The notes under the pieces were generated by a model. That model was given only the letters and a program-made list of their open reading frames with translations. It was not told the DNA's origin and did not search any database. A stretch of DNA of 64,000 bases from CAKZNE01 sp964485405 (GTDB taxonomy: Bacteria > Bacteroidota > Bacteroidia > Flavobacteriales > Schleiferiaceae): the NCBI GenBank assembly GCA_964485405.1, contig CAZAJG010000020.1, positions 3,411 through 67,410 on the forward strand, in the 5' to 3' direction. Positions 1 to 8,866 of this stretch are shown piece after piece. Numbering within the stretch: the first letter of the stretch is position 1; every line of letters starts with the position of its first letter. A program made the position numbers and the translations under genes.

Positions 1-1766
1 TTTGTTCCAGCGTTCTCAGTAATGTGAATGAGACCATCATCTGTTCCGGCATAAAGAAGGTTTTCCATAAGAGGAGATTCATCCAAGGCTACTATGTTTC
101 CAAAGTTGGAGGTGGAACGATCATAAGAAATGGCGTCTACACTCCAAATTTTACCCATTAAGGGCAGTTTGTGGCGGTCTATTTGTTGACTCAAATCCCC
201 ACTGATTACCTTCCAGTTGTTTCCCTGATCATCACTTCTAAAAACTTTGTTTGCCGCGAAATATAGCCTCTTGTGATTATGCGGACTAATAAATAATGGA
301 GCATCCCAATTGTAGCGGTAAGCTGCTTCTCCTTTGTTTGGAGAGGGTTTAATCCCAACACTTTCTCCACTTCTTTTATCAAACCTTACCAAACCACCGT
401 ATTGAGCTTGAGCATAAATAATATTCGGATCTTTTGGATCAATAGCACTTTCAAAACCATCACCTGTATTCGTTACAAACCAATCGGCATTAGAGATGCC
501 ATTCGCATTTTTTGTTCTGGCAGGGCCACCTAAACTGAAATTATCCTGTGTGCCCCCGTAAATATTGTAAAAAGGGGAGGTATTATCTACAGTAACTTTA
601 TAAAACTGCGTAACGGGTAGGTTGGGTTTAAAACTCCAGGTTTTAGCCTTATCGTACGTTTCATATATACCACCATCGCATCCTGCGATCATTTGATTTG
701 GATTTTTTGGATTGATCCATAAGCAATGATTATCCACATGCTTTGCGGATTCAGGAACTCTTTTAAAGCTCTTTCCACCATCAATGGATACATGCATCCA
801 TGTATCCATGCTATATACAATATTCTCATTATGAGGATGAGGAACTAATTCTACATAATAATTCCCACTGGTGTTGTATTTATCTTTAAAGTTAAAGGAT
901 GCCCCTCTATCATCAGAGCGGTATACACCATGCCCTTCAATCATAGCATATACTACATCAGGATTTGATGGAGCAATGGCCAAAGCAATTCTTCCTTTGT
1001 CATCTCCGGGTATTCCTTTTGAAAGTTTATTCCAGTTTTTTCCACCATCTGTTGATTTGTAAATGGCACTTTCTGGACCACCGGATAGATACGTCCAAAC
1101 ATGCCTTCTTCTTTGATGAGCCGTTGCGTAAAGTACATTTGGATCTCTAGGATCCATGTGAATTTCATTAAATCCTGTGTGCTCAGAAACTTCTAATATG
1201 TTCTCCCAGTTTTCACCTCCATCTGTAGTTTTGTAAATACCCCTATCTCCACCTGAGCTCCATAATGGACCATATGCAGCTACATAAACCTCATTGGAGT
1301 TTTCTGGATTAATGGCGATCATTCCTATATGCTCGGAGTTTTCTAAACCTTTCTTTTTCCAACTCTTACCGCCATCTTCACTTTTATAAAGACCATCTCC
1401 ATAAGCCACACTCCTTTGGTTGTTGTTTTCTCCTGTGCCCACCCAAACTACATTTGCATTGTTTGGGTCAAGAGTTACGCAACCGATAGAATAAGAACCT
1501 TGTCCGTCAAAAATGGGCGTAAAGGTGGTGCCATGATTGTTAGTTTTCCAAACTCCACCGCTGGCGGTAGCTACATAATACTCTGAGTAATCCTCAGGAT
1601 TAACCGCAATGTCTGCTATTCTTCCGGAGGTAACTGCGGGGCCAACACTTCTAAACTTTAAGGCTGAAAGCCCTACTTTTTCAATAGGTTTTTTATCATT
1701 TTTCTCGTCTTGTGCCGAGATGGAAATAGAAAATAAACAAAAGATGAGGAATAAAATTCTAGTCAT
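1..1766 (-). CDS. Secreted BNR-repeat beta-propeller protein, C-terminus off window
   Basis: The reading frame starts at the ATG whose complement is at 1764-1766 and stays open to the window edge, giving about 588 residues without a stop. Residues 1-18 form a signal peptide ending SISISA. The rest is a run of BNR/sortilin-type blades, visible as repeated YKSEDGGKSW, YKTTDGGENW and YKSTDGGKNW motifs, each an Asp-box with S/T-x-D-x-G-x-x-W. It is the VPS10/sortilin-like family that many Bacteroidota genomes label glycosyl hydrolase or WD40/YVTN/BNR protein; the full family members are commonly around 1000 residues, so the missing part is probably large. No catalytic residues of a sialidase can be assigned. 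It probably acts in the periplasm or outside the cell. The next gene downstream on the chromosome (1902-4718, upstream in transcription) is another BNR protein. Confidence 0.85.
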   Translation of the reverse strand, partial: MTRILFLIFCLFSISISAQDEKNDKKPIEKVGLSALKFRSVGPAVTSGRIADIAVNPEDYSEYYVATASGGVWKTNNHGTTFTPIFDGQGSYSIGCVTLDPNNANVVWVGTGENNNQRSVAYGDGLYKSEDGGKSWKKKGLENSEHIGMIAINPENSNEVYVAAYGPLWSSGGDRGIYKTTDGGENWENILEVSEHTGFNEIHMDPRDPNVLYATAHQRRRHVWTYLSGGPESAIYKSTDGGKNWNKLSKGIPGDDKGRIALAIAPSNPDVVYAMIEGHGVYRSDDRGASFNFKDKYNTSGNYYVELVPHPHNENIVYSMDTWMHVSIDGGKSFKRVPESAKHVDNHCLWINPKNPNQMIAGCDGGIYETYDKAKTWSFKPNLPVTQFYKVTVDNTSPFYNIYGGTQDNFSLGGPARTKNANGISNADWFVTNTGDGFESAIDPKDPNIIYAQAQYGGLVRFDKRSGESVGIKPSPNKGEAAYRYNWDAPLFISPHNHKRLYFAANKVFRSDDQGNNWKVISGDLSQQIDRHKLPLMGKIWSVDAISYDRSTSNFGNIVALDESPLMENLLYAGTDDGLIHITENAGT

Positions 1767-1856
1767 AGTTGTATGCAATAAAGTAGGGCTAAGGTATAAA
1801 TGAAAAAGGAAAGCACGGGAATAGTGCTTTTAGATTTTACGATTTACCTAAAAAAG

Positions 1857-1882
1857 AAAAGACCCGCGCATGCGAGTCTTTT
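1857..1882 (-). terminator. Rho-independent terminator after the BNR/T9SS gene
   Basis: Arms AAAAGAC (1857-1863) and GTCTTTT (1876-1882) pair, with an inner CGC/GCG extension after one mismatch and a GCAT loop. Read on the minus strand it is followed by a T-rich run (complement of the A tract at 1851-1860). It lies 19 bases past the stop of the 1902-4718 gene. Confidence 0.75.
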
Positions 1883-1901
1883 CTTGATCAGGATATGGTT
1901 T

Positions 1902-4718
1902 TTATTCTTTAATCAGTTTAAAGGAGGCATTTTTATCCTCTCCAAAAAGGTTCAGGATATAAATTCCAGGAGCTTCTTTAATGTTAATCTCAAATTGACT
2001 TGAAACATTTACATCAGAAGATTGGATGAGTTTCCCATTAACATCTCTCAACTCCATTTTTAAATCAGAGTACATACGATCTAAATTAATCGTGAAGTTC
2101 CCTTTACTTGGGTTGGGAGAGATGGTAACTTTATCGTGAAAGCTTGTCTCATCAATACTGGCTGTAGCATTAAAACGGACGGTGTACATAAACTTATAGG
2201 TTTCCGTAGTATCGTTGTTATTCCCCACTGCGTATACTTTAAAATACATGATAGAATCCATGGCATAGCGAGGTAAGGCGGTGGTAGATTGCCACGTACT
2301 GTCTTGAAGGTTAGTCATCTGTATGGTGTTGTCCAAGGTTGGTTTGCCAACAGACCATTTTACATAAACACTACTTAACGCACCATTATAGGAAATAACA
2401 GAAGTAACCTTTTGAGGAACATTTTCTTTGGGTTGATCTTGAGTGGGTTTATCCGGAATGGAAGTGGTTAAAATAGATGGATAATTATTTCTTCCCACCA
2501 GTTTGTATTCCCATAAACCACGCCCCCAAGTTGCCGCTTTTAAACCGTTAGAACCGTATTGAATTTCAAGATCTTTTACGGTAACGTTTGGTAAATTAGG
2601 ATTGTAAATATTCCATTGAGTGCCGGCCATAGATTTATAATACACACCAATTTCACCTCCTACATATATGTAAGCGGAATCGCTGTAGTCAATAACAGCA
2701 GTTCTTAAAGGCATATCACTTAAGTTGTAGGTTATGTTAGACCAAGTATCGCCTAAATCGTGAGAAATGAAAACCTTTTGACCATCATCTACAAATCGAT
2801 TGTAGGTAACCAGGATGGTGCTATCTCTTTTTGGATCAAATGCAATATCGGTAATCGAGTAGTTAGGTAGATTATTTCTGATATTAACAAAATTCTGACC
2901 CGCATCCGTTGAAATTCGAATAACGGAGTTTCTCGCAATTGCAATAATATTGGAGTTGTTTTCCGCAATAGCTGCAACTTTAAGATTACCCATAACCGGG
3001 TAGTTCACAAAAGTAAATTGATCGCCAAACTCCTCTGAAACCCACATGGTATCGTTAAAATGATATACGCGCATTTGAAAGTTGGGATCTAAAAGTAGTG
3101 GAGCTTGCCAGTCTCCATCTCCTGTTCCTTGAAGAAAAGAACGGGTTTGCGCTCCATTGGTAGTTCTGTTGCGAGATCCATACTGCCAGCTGCCAATCAT
3201 CCAGTCTTCGTTTAAAGGCTGAATGATAGCTTCCATACCATCTCCTCCGTTCCATTCTATCCAGCCAGATTGATTTAGAACGCTTGTTCCATTGTCTTGA
3301 GAACCTACCATATGAACATACTTGTTGGATTGACTTGCTCCTAAAGCATAGTTTTCACGAATTCCAGTTCCGTCATTTAAGCGTTCCCAAGAAAAACCTC
3401 CATTGTTGCTTCTTGCTAAATATCCATCCGTACCTACATAAAACACACCATTTACACTTTCAGCTGTTCTTAAATCTGCATGTACATAGGTTTGATCTGG
3501 ATTGGAGTTTGCCCACCAGGTTACTTGACTAAAAGAGCTTCCTCCATTAGCGCTGGCTTCTAAGTCCACATATCCATATACCATAGAGAGTGTATCCAAA
3601 TCGGATACGGCAAAACCTCTACAACTTTGAGATGGATTGTTGAGTAAGATGAAGTTTGTACCTTGGTTTTGAGATTTCCAAACTCCATTATTAGACGCAA
3701 TAAATACGCAGTCAGGGCATTGTGGGCTTACCGAAATATATGCTTGTGAACCGGAGTTTCCAGATAGACTTCCAGAATTTGAATAGTTTAACCCAAGATC
3801 AGTGGAAACGCGAATTACGTTACCACCACCTGAGGCGTTAAAGTCATTATCGTAGATGTAAACAATACTATCCTGTGTAGGGTGAAACTCAATATCTGTA
3901 ATATCACCACTGGAATAAAGAGAAGTCCAAGTCTGTAGATTATCATCTGAACGATAAATACCTCGTGAAGTACCAATAAAGATTAAATCAGAGATTCTTG
4001 GATGGTAAACAATTTTATATACCCTAACTGATGAACCTAAACCGCCCCAACCTAAATTGGCTGGGCTGAAATTACTCAGTGTCCAATTGTCGCCACCATC
4101 GGTTGAGCGATAAACACCATGGGTTAAGTAATTCCCGGCATTTTGTACGTTTATTAATATGGAATCAGGATTGGTTGGAGATACAGCTATGGTATTTACA
4201 CCAGTAGCAACCAAATAATCCGTAGTATTTTTCCAGCTATTTCCATCGTTATCGGTTTTCCAAAAGCCTCCACTTCTAGATCCTAAATACATGTGTTGCG
4301 TATTGTTCGGATTGATCCAAAAACTCTCTACTCTACCAATACCAGGGGAATAATGGGAAGTAACATTATTGGCATCATAAGGTCCTAAGTCTTTCCATTG
4401 AGTTGAAGCTGAAGCTTTCGTTTTAGGGGTTAAACCCTGAAGCCTTTCATAAGCCTTTGAAACTAGATAAGGATCAGTATGCGAGCGATCTCCACTTGGA
4501 TAAAACTTGGATTCATTTTCGTTTCGCCATCTTTCAAATCCTTTCCATCCAGATCCTTTCCCTTTTTCACGGTTTTCAAAATACTGTTCTGCCTCCTTTA
4601 CCACATCGTAAAAGTTTACACTATGGTCGTACATCATTTCTTTGTAGCTCTTTTTTTGGGCAAATACGGTAAGGAAGCCAAGTAGCAGAATGGCCGTTAG
4701 GGTAATGTTTTTCTTCAT
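1902..4718 (-). CDS. T9SS type A-sorted BNR-repeat secreted protein
   Basis: 938 residues. A signal peptide (about 1-20, ending TVFA-Q) is followed by many BNR/Asp-box blades such as YRSTDGGDNW, WKTDNDGNSW and YRSDDNLQTW across roughly residues 95-720. The last 80 or so residues are a type IX secretion C-terminal domain of type A: the NPSKGNFTINL motif, then LRDVNGKLI, then a terminal GIYILNL...FKLIKE. The family pathway is Sec export, passage through the T9SS pore and cleavage of the sorting domain, leaving the protein on the surface or released. Substrate unknown; the fold is shared with sialidases, photosynthesis assembly factor Ycf48 and sortilin, so enzymatic activity cannot be assumed. 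It has its own terminator and a 200-base upstream gap, so it is likely transcribed alone. Confidence 0.9.
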   Translation of the reverse strand: MKKNITLTAILLLGFLTVFAQKKSYKEMMYDHSVNFYDVVKEAEQYFENREKGKGSGWKGFERWRNENESKFYPSGDRSHTDPYLVSKAYERLQGLTPKTKASASTQWKDLGPYDANNVTSHYSPGIGRVESFWINPNNTQHMYLGSRSGGFWKTDNDGNSWKNTTDYLVATGVNTIAVSPTNPDSILINVQNAGNYLTHGVYRSTDGGDNWTLSNFSPANLGWGGLGSSVRVYKIVYHPRISDLIFIGTSRGIYRSDDNLQTWTSLYSSGDITDIEFHPTQDSIVYIYDNDFNASGGGNVIRVSTDLGLNYSNSGSLSGNSGSQAYISVSPQCPDCVFIASNNGVWKSQNQGTNFILLNNPSQSCRGFAVSDLDTLSMVYGYVDLEASANGGSSFSQVTWWANSNPDQTYVHADLRTAESVNGVFYVGTDGYLARSNNGGFSWERLNDGTGIRENYALGASQSNKYVHMVGSQDNGTSVLNQSGWIEWNGGDGMEAIIQPLNEDWMIGSWQYGSRNRTTNGAQTRSFLQGTGDGDWQAPLLLDPNFQMRVYHFNDTMWVSEEFGDQFTFVNYPVMGNLKVAAIAENNSNIIAIARNSVIRISTDAGQNFVNIRNNLPNYSITDIAFDPKRDSTILVTYNRFVDDGQKVFISHDLGDTWSNITYNLSDMPLRTAVIDYSDSAYIYVGGEIGVYYKSMAGTQWNIYNPNLPNVTVKDLEIQYGSNGLKAATWGRGLWEYKLVGRNNYPSILTTSIPDKPTQDQPKENVPQKVTSVISYNGALSSVYVKWSVGKPTLDNTIQMTNLQDSTWQSTTALPRYAMDSIMYFKVYAVGNNNDTTETYKFMYTVRFNATASIDETSFHDKVTISPNPSKGNFTINLDRMYSDLKMELRDVNGKLIQSSDVNVSSQFEINIKEAPGIYILNLFGEDKNASFKLIKE

Positions 4719-4864
4719 ATTTAATTCACATTGCTAATGAACTATAATTACCCAGTAAAACACAAGGGGAGATAAATAGTTCTTTCTTCAACTTTTAGGA
4801 AGAGCAATATACATAATTGGAATTATTGGATTTCAGCGTTTTAGCCAGCTTAAGTGATGGGGAC

Positions 4865-4897
4865 AAAAAAGGCCGCTACCCAGAAGGGAGCGGCCTT
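4865..4897 (-). terminator. Strong rho-independent terminator
   Basis: AAGGCCGCT (4869-4877) pairs with AGCGGCCTT (4889-4897); CCC/GGG continue the stem after a bulged A, with an AGAA tetraloop. On the minus strand it ends in six Ts. It serves the small secreted-protein gene at 4922-5383. Confidence 0.85.
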
Positions 4898-4921
4898 AAG
4901 TTTATATAATTCTTATTTACA

Positions 4922-5383
4922 CTAGTTGATATGGATATCACCAACATCACAAGGCCCCATAGGAAAGTGTGCATCAATCATGGTAATTTCATGTTGATCA
5001 CATGGCCAAGGCCCCATAGGAAAGGGAAGGCCAGAAGATGGAACTGGAATGTTTTGGATTGGAATGTTTGGATCGATAACAATCGCACCTTGATACGGGG
5101 TGTGTATTACAATCCTTAACAAACAACATCCTGCTGGAAGGTCAAAACCTTCACCACCAGCATCTAAAACACAAGTAGTAGTTGTAACCATTCCACCACA
5201 ATCGTAGGTAATGTCAACAGCCATAGCACAACCGCCAAAACCTCCAGCTAGATGGAATCCGGCATTTCCAGGAGCTGGGTGGGGGCCACACGTTTGTGCA
5301 TTCGCTTGAAAAGAAATTAACAGAAATGCTCCAAAAAGAGCGATCAAACCGTGTTTAAGCACGGAAAAAGAAATTGATTTCAT
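4922..5383 (-). CDS. Small Cys-rich secreted protein of unknown function
   Basis: 153 residues that I do not recognise. A clear signal peptide (about 1-29, ending FQANA-Q) precedes a mature chain of about 124 residues with eight cysteines (TCG, GGC, YDC, TTC, GCC, PWPC, GPC), an even number that suits disulphide bonding outside the cytoplasm. The sequence FPMGP occurs twice near the C-terminus, separated by about 17 residues, and the chain is rich in Gly, Pro and Ile. There is no lipobox, no T9SS sorting domain and no transmembrane segment. It is flanked by terminators on both sides, so it looks like a single-gene unit. The even base use and signal peptide make it a real gene rather than a chance frame. 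Confidence 0.75.
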   Translation of the reverse strand: MKSISFSVLKHGLIALFGAFLLISFQANAQTCGPHPAPGNAGFHLAGGFGGCAMAVDITYDCGGMVTTTTCVLDAGGEGFDLPAGCCLLRIVIHTPYQGAIVIDPNIPIQNIPVPSSGLPFPMGPWPCDQHEITMIDAHFPMGPCDVGDIHIN

Positions 5384-5466
5384 AATAAGTAGAGTTTAAT
5401 GTTTATGTTATTAAGGTAATAAAAATATTAATACCAAAATGCTGAAAATGAGGTGGTTGTGTAAAT

Positions 5467-5505
5467 GAAAAAAACCTGATCCTCTAAATTGAGAATCAGG
5501 CTTTT
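5467..5505 (-). terminator. Rho-independent terminator after the FadL-like gene
   Basis: CCTGAT (5475-5480) pairs with ATCAGG (5495-5500), extended inward by CTC/GAG around an AAATT-type loop. On the minus strand the hairpin is followed by a run of Ts. It lies 23 bases past the stop of the FadL-like gene. Confidence 0.75.
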
Positions 5506-5527
5506 TGATTTTTTTTGGATGTTAAAT

Positions 5528-7061
5528 TTAGAATCTGAAGTTTGCTCCTATCAGAAAATTGTTTCTAGTAACATCAGTTTCAATGAGTTGATCGGATGCA
5601 AATGGATGTGCCAAGTCTTGACGGCTATGGTTCGCTCTTGCATATGTAATGTTGATATCGAAACGCTTCGTTAATAAACCTATCCCTCCCGAAAGTGTGG
5701 TTTGGTCGCCACGAAATAAAGAAGCATCGTTGTAGAAGCTACTCTGTTTTACGTATCCTCCTCTAAGTGCAATTGGCCCTGTTCTAAACTCTCCTCCCAA
5801 CCTTATGGTTGTGCGTCCTGTCATAAATTCACTCACATCATTATTCCCTTCTACAAGCTCACTATCAAAAAGGCTATTGGCTCTATCTCTGTCATAGGTT
5901 CTACTTTCAGATGGATCTGCGTATTCATAATCCGCACTTAAAATCAATCTTTTTGCTAGCACAACGGAAGTTCCAGCTCTATAAATGGATGGTGTTCTAA
6001 GGCCATAGGTGTATTCACCAGTAGAGAATATCTCACTATCAACAGGGCCACCATTACTAAAATTACTGTTTACAGAAAATTCATATACCTGGTTTACACC
6101 ATACCAACTTGGAGATTGATAAGATCCACCAATTCTCCACCATTGCGCAGGATTATAAATAAATCCTAGTTTAAGGTTAATACCCGTAGCATAAATCTCA
6201 TTGGTACGATTTAGAGAGTAGGAAGTAGCATCAAATGGAAAGGTGTCGGTTGGTAAATTGAACTCTGTTAATCTATCTTCTAAGCGATAGGAGAGGACAG
6301 GTATGCCAATGGAAATTCCATAGTAGAAGTTCTTTTGGTATTCACCACCAAACGTAATTCCAAGTTCATTGTGGGATCCATTTTCAGTCTTATTGTACAG
6401 AATATCGGTTTGAGCCGAGTTGGTACTTCCAAATGCAATATCGTTTATGGTATCGTTAGACTCTACCAATATGCCAGTCTGAAAGGCTGCTAATTCCTCA
6501 AATAGTCCAAAGGAAGAAAGTTCATTACCGGTTAAGCCTACAGCGCCATCAATTACAGCAGANNNNNNNNNNGTTTGGGTCATTTCGGTTTAGCCAGTAT
6601 TCTGCTAAAGAACCAGATCCAAATGCACCTAAGTTGTTTATGCCTTGAACAGAGTAACTTCTGTTAAAATCCGCTATTCTCTGATAGGTTAACCCAAAAG
6701 CGTATTTGGTTTCTTTCTTGTATGGGCCAACTTCAAAGGTTCTTATTAAACCTATGTTTTCTAGCGGTAAGTTAAAATCAGATGAATTTTGTTCGCCTCC
6801 AAAAAAGTTACTTTGAGCTCCATTTTTTGTTTGAAAACCGAGCGTAAGACCTACGGTACTTTTTCTATACACGGCAGCCGCTGCGGGGTTAATGTATACA
6901 GAGGATAAATCATTTCCTAAGGAAGTGAAAGCCCCACCCATCCCTACAAACCTTGGTGTTCCATGTAGATCGGATATATTAAACATTTCAATATCATCTA
7001 AAGTTTGGGCGTGCAGGGCTACTGCCCCGCTTAAAAATAGGAGTGCGAATATCTTTTTCAT
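5528..7061 (-). CDS. OmpP1/FadL-type outer membrane protein, interrupted by assembly gap
   Basis: One gene read in two pieces: 163 codons from 7061 to 6573 and 344 codons plus stop from 6562 to 5528. Residues 1-18 are a signal peptide (ending LHA-Q). The following stretch, with TPRFVGMGGAFTSLGNDLSS and INPAAAAVY, is the conserved N-terminal plug segment of the Bacteroidota FadL/TodX family; the C-terminus ends in the outer-membrane signature NFLIGANFRF with a terminal Phe. Family members are 14-strand barrels that admit hydrophobic molecules; the substrate here is unknown. The two pieces are in different frames as printed only because ten Ns stand for an unknown length; both flanks finish exactly on codon boundaries. 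It starts 24 bases after the lipoprotein gene 7086-8786 ends, so the two probably form an operon. Confidence 0.85.
6563..6572. other. Assembly gap (10 Ns) inside the FadL-like gene
   Basis: Ten consecutive Ns. The upstream codon AAC ends at 6573 and the downstream codon TCT begins at 6562, so the true missing length must be a multiple of three if the gene is intact. Ten is therefore a placeholder. Confidence 0.95.
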
Positions 7062-7085
7062 CTTATGTATGCTTTTCGTTGCTGT

Positions 7086-8786
7086 TTATCTTCTACCAGA
7101 ACTTCTGCCTGAGCTTCTGGAACTTCTAGAGCTGCTGCTTGATCTACCTGAGGAACGAGAGCTGCCTCCGGATGAACGGTAAGAACCGCTGCTTCTTGAG
7201 GAAGATCCTCCAGATTTGTAGCTGCTAGAACTTCTATTGCTTCTAGAAGGGGTGTAACTTCTATTCGATCCAGAATTTCTGTTTGAGCGGCTAGGAGTAT
7301 AACTTCTATTCTGATTACTATTTGAATTCGAGTTTCTCGTATTGCTTCTGGCAGGTGTATAATTTCTGCTTCTAGAGTTACTATTGCTTCTCGTATTCTG
7401 GTTACTATTGGTAGAAGGTGTATAGCTTCTATTATTATTTGAGCGATTACTTCGATTCACATTTCCAGAAGAGTTTCTACTTCCTTCATTTCCTACAGAA
7501 GGGTTAGAACGTCTATTGTTATTGGATTGTGATGTTCTACCATTGTTCGTATTGCCTCTAGAACGGTTGGTGCTACTTCTAGCATTACCTTGAGAAGTTC
7601 TTCCCTGATTAAAGTATGCGTCTTTAGAAGCAGAACTTCTTGAGTTTCGTGAATTATTAATACTTCTTGTGCCAGAAGAGTTTCTATTCAAAGTGTTGCT
7701 TCTGTTTCTTACTGCTCCTTCATTACCAGGATTAGTTGTAACGGTTCCTCTTCCACTTCTGGAAACATTCGAATTTGCGGCTCTATTTCTTGCACTTGTA
7801 TAGGTTTCATTTGTGTAAGCCCTACCTCTAGAATTTGAGGTTACCGTAGTGTTATTTCTACCTCTAGTGCTAGATTCATTTAAGGTAGAAGAAGCTAGCC
7901 TAGAGTTTCTTGTGCTCGTAACACCTGTTCTGCTTACTCCGCTATTTCTGTTAACCCCACTGGATCTTGAAGCCAATGCTCTATTTCTTGAAGAAAGCGC
8001 TGTTTTTCCTCTACTACTCACTCCGGTTGTTCCAGATCTTCTGTTCACTCCGGCTCTTCTGCTGTTGTAAGCATTAGTTCTGGCAGATACAGGAATGTAT
8101 CCCGTGTAAGCTCTATTTCGTCCGCCAAAGCCAGAAGGGCCATTGCCATAAAAATATCCATCATAATATCCAGCCCAGTAGGAGTTGAAGCCCCAACCGC
8201 CTCCCCAGCCACCGCCAGGACACCAAGCATTACCCCAGCCCCACTGGTTGCCCCAACCGAAGCCGCCTCCCCAGCCCCATTGGTTACCCCAGCCAAAGCC
8301 GCCACCCCAACCCCATCGGTTACCCCAACCGGGGCCCCAAGGGTTTATCCAGGGATCGTAAAAGCCAACATTGCCCCAGCCAGCAGATACGCCCCAACCT
8401 TGATTCCAAAAGAAATCATTGTTAAAGTTTGGCTGTCTGAACGAAGGAGTGCTATAGTAATTATTTACAATTACATCACCACCGCTGCTGTTGGTGTAAG
8501 ATTGTTGTTGTGCTAAATCATCATTGTAGTACTGATCCGCAGCATAATCTTGTGGATTAGCATTTGGATTGGTAGTGATAGATTCGTTGTTACTTTCTGG
8601 TTCAGCTATACTATTGAGATCAAAAGTCTCTCCTTGCGGTGTTGCAGTACTAGCTATTTGATTCGAAGTTGTCGGTTCATGATAAATGCCATCATCGTAA
8701 TAATTGTTAGTAATGCTATCGCTGCTACCACAACTGGTAAGCAGGATGCCGATGAAGCCGAGGGGGATTAGATTAAACTTTTTCAT
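7086..8786 (-). CDS. Trp/Gly- and Arg/Ser/Asn-rich lipoprotein
   Basis: About 566 residues from the ATG at 8786 (a TTG three codons earlier is less likely). The N-terminus MKKFNLIPLGFIGILLTSCGSS is a lipoprotein signal with lipobox LTSC. Three zones follow: an acidic, Asn/Gln-rich stretch to about residue 120; a Trp/Gly-rich stretch (about 125-215) with repeats of WGWGGGFGWGNQ; and a long Arg/Ser/Asn-rich, highly basic tail to the end, finishing SSGRSSGRR. Low complexity rules out a confident fold. I recall a similar gene beside proS and a FadL-like gene in other Flavobacteriia, sometimes given arbitrary names such as vitellogenin-like; I could not verify this here. A surface or periplasmic role, perhaps binding nucleic acid or polysaccharide, is only inference. 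It is 24 bases upstream of the FadL-like gene. Confidence 0.8.
   Translation of the reverse strand: MKKFNLIPLGFIGILLTSCGSSDSITNNYYDDGIYHEPTTSNQIASTATPQGETFDLNSIAEPESNNESITTNPNANPQDYAADQYYNDDLAQQQSYTNSSGGDVIVNNYYSTPSFRQPNFNNDFFWNQGWGVSAGWGNVGFYDPWINPWGPGWGNRWGWGGGFGWGNQWGWGGGFGWGNQWGWGNAWCPGGGWGGGWGFNSYWAGYYDGYFYGNGPSGFGGRNRAYTGYIPVSARTNAYNSRRAGVNRRSGTTGVSSRGKTALSSRNRALASRSSGVNRNSGVSRTGVTSTRNSRLASSTLNESSTRGRNNTTVTSNSRGRAYTNETYTSARNRAANSNVSRSGRGTVTTNPGNEGAVRNRSNTLNRNSSGTRSINNSRNSRSSASKDAYFNQGRTSQGNARSSTNRSRGNTNNGRTSQSNNNRRSNPSVGNEGSRNSSGNVNRSNRSNNNRSYTPSTNSNQNTRSNSNSRSRNYTPARSNTRNSNSNSNQNRSYTPSRSNRNSGSNRSYTPSRSNRSSSSYKSGGSSSRSSGSYRSSGGSSRSSGRSSSSSRSSRSSGRSSGRR
8245..8316 (-). repeat. 36-base tandem repeat coding for WGWGGGFGWGNQ
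   Basis: Two adjacent 36-base units (8245-8280 and 8281-8316) differ at about five positions, and a third partial copy begins at 8317. They encode the 12-residue Trp/Gly repeat of the lipoprotein. Partial matches also lie just below 8245. Such in-frame repeats can change copy number by slippage. Confidence 0.8.
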
Positions 8787-8797
8787 AATTGACAACT

Positions 8798-8825
8798 TTT
8801 AAGGGCGAATTAATAATTAGCTTTG
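8798..8825 (+). promoter_or_regulatory. Candidate promoter for proS
   Basis: TAGCTTTG at 8818-8825 matches the Bacteroidetes -7 box TAnnTTTG exactly. The -33 box is weak (TTTA at 8798-8801, 16-base spacer). It is about 40 bases before the proS start. Confidence 0.45.
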
Positions 8826-8866
8826 TTCGCTATAATAAATAACAAACTCCGTACCAATTACTAAAA

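Noticed and set aside
6549..6583. A frameshift or pseudogene in the FadL-like gene
   Set aside because: The break coincides with ten Ns and both flanks are in-frame pieces of one family, so it is an assembly gap.
7240..8070. CRISPR or minisatellite-like array in the Arg/Ser/Asn-rich stretch
   Set aside because: The repeats follow the codons for Arg/Ser/Asn, vary in length, and have no constant spacers; it is low-complexity coding sequence.
8045..8305. An 86-codon frame on the minus strand, Gly/Ala-rich
   Set aside because: It is another frame of the tandem-repeat part of the lipoprotein gene, where repeats keep many frames open.
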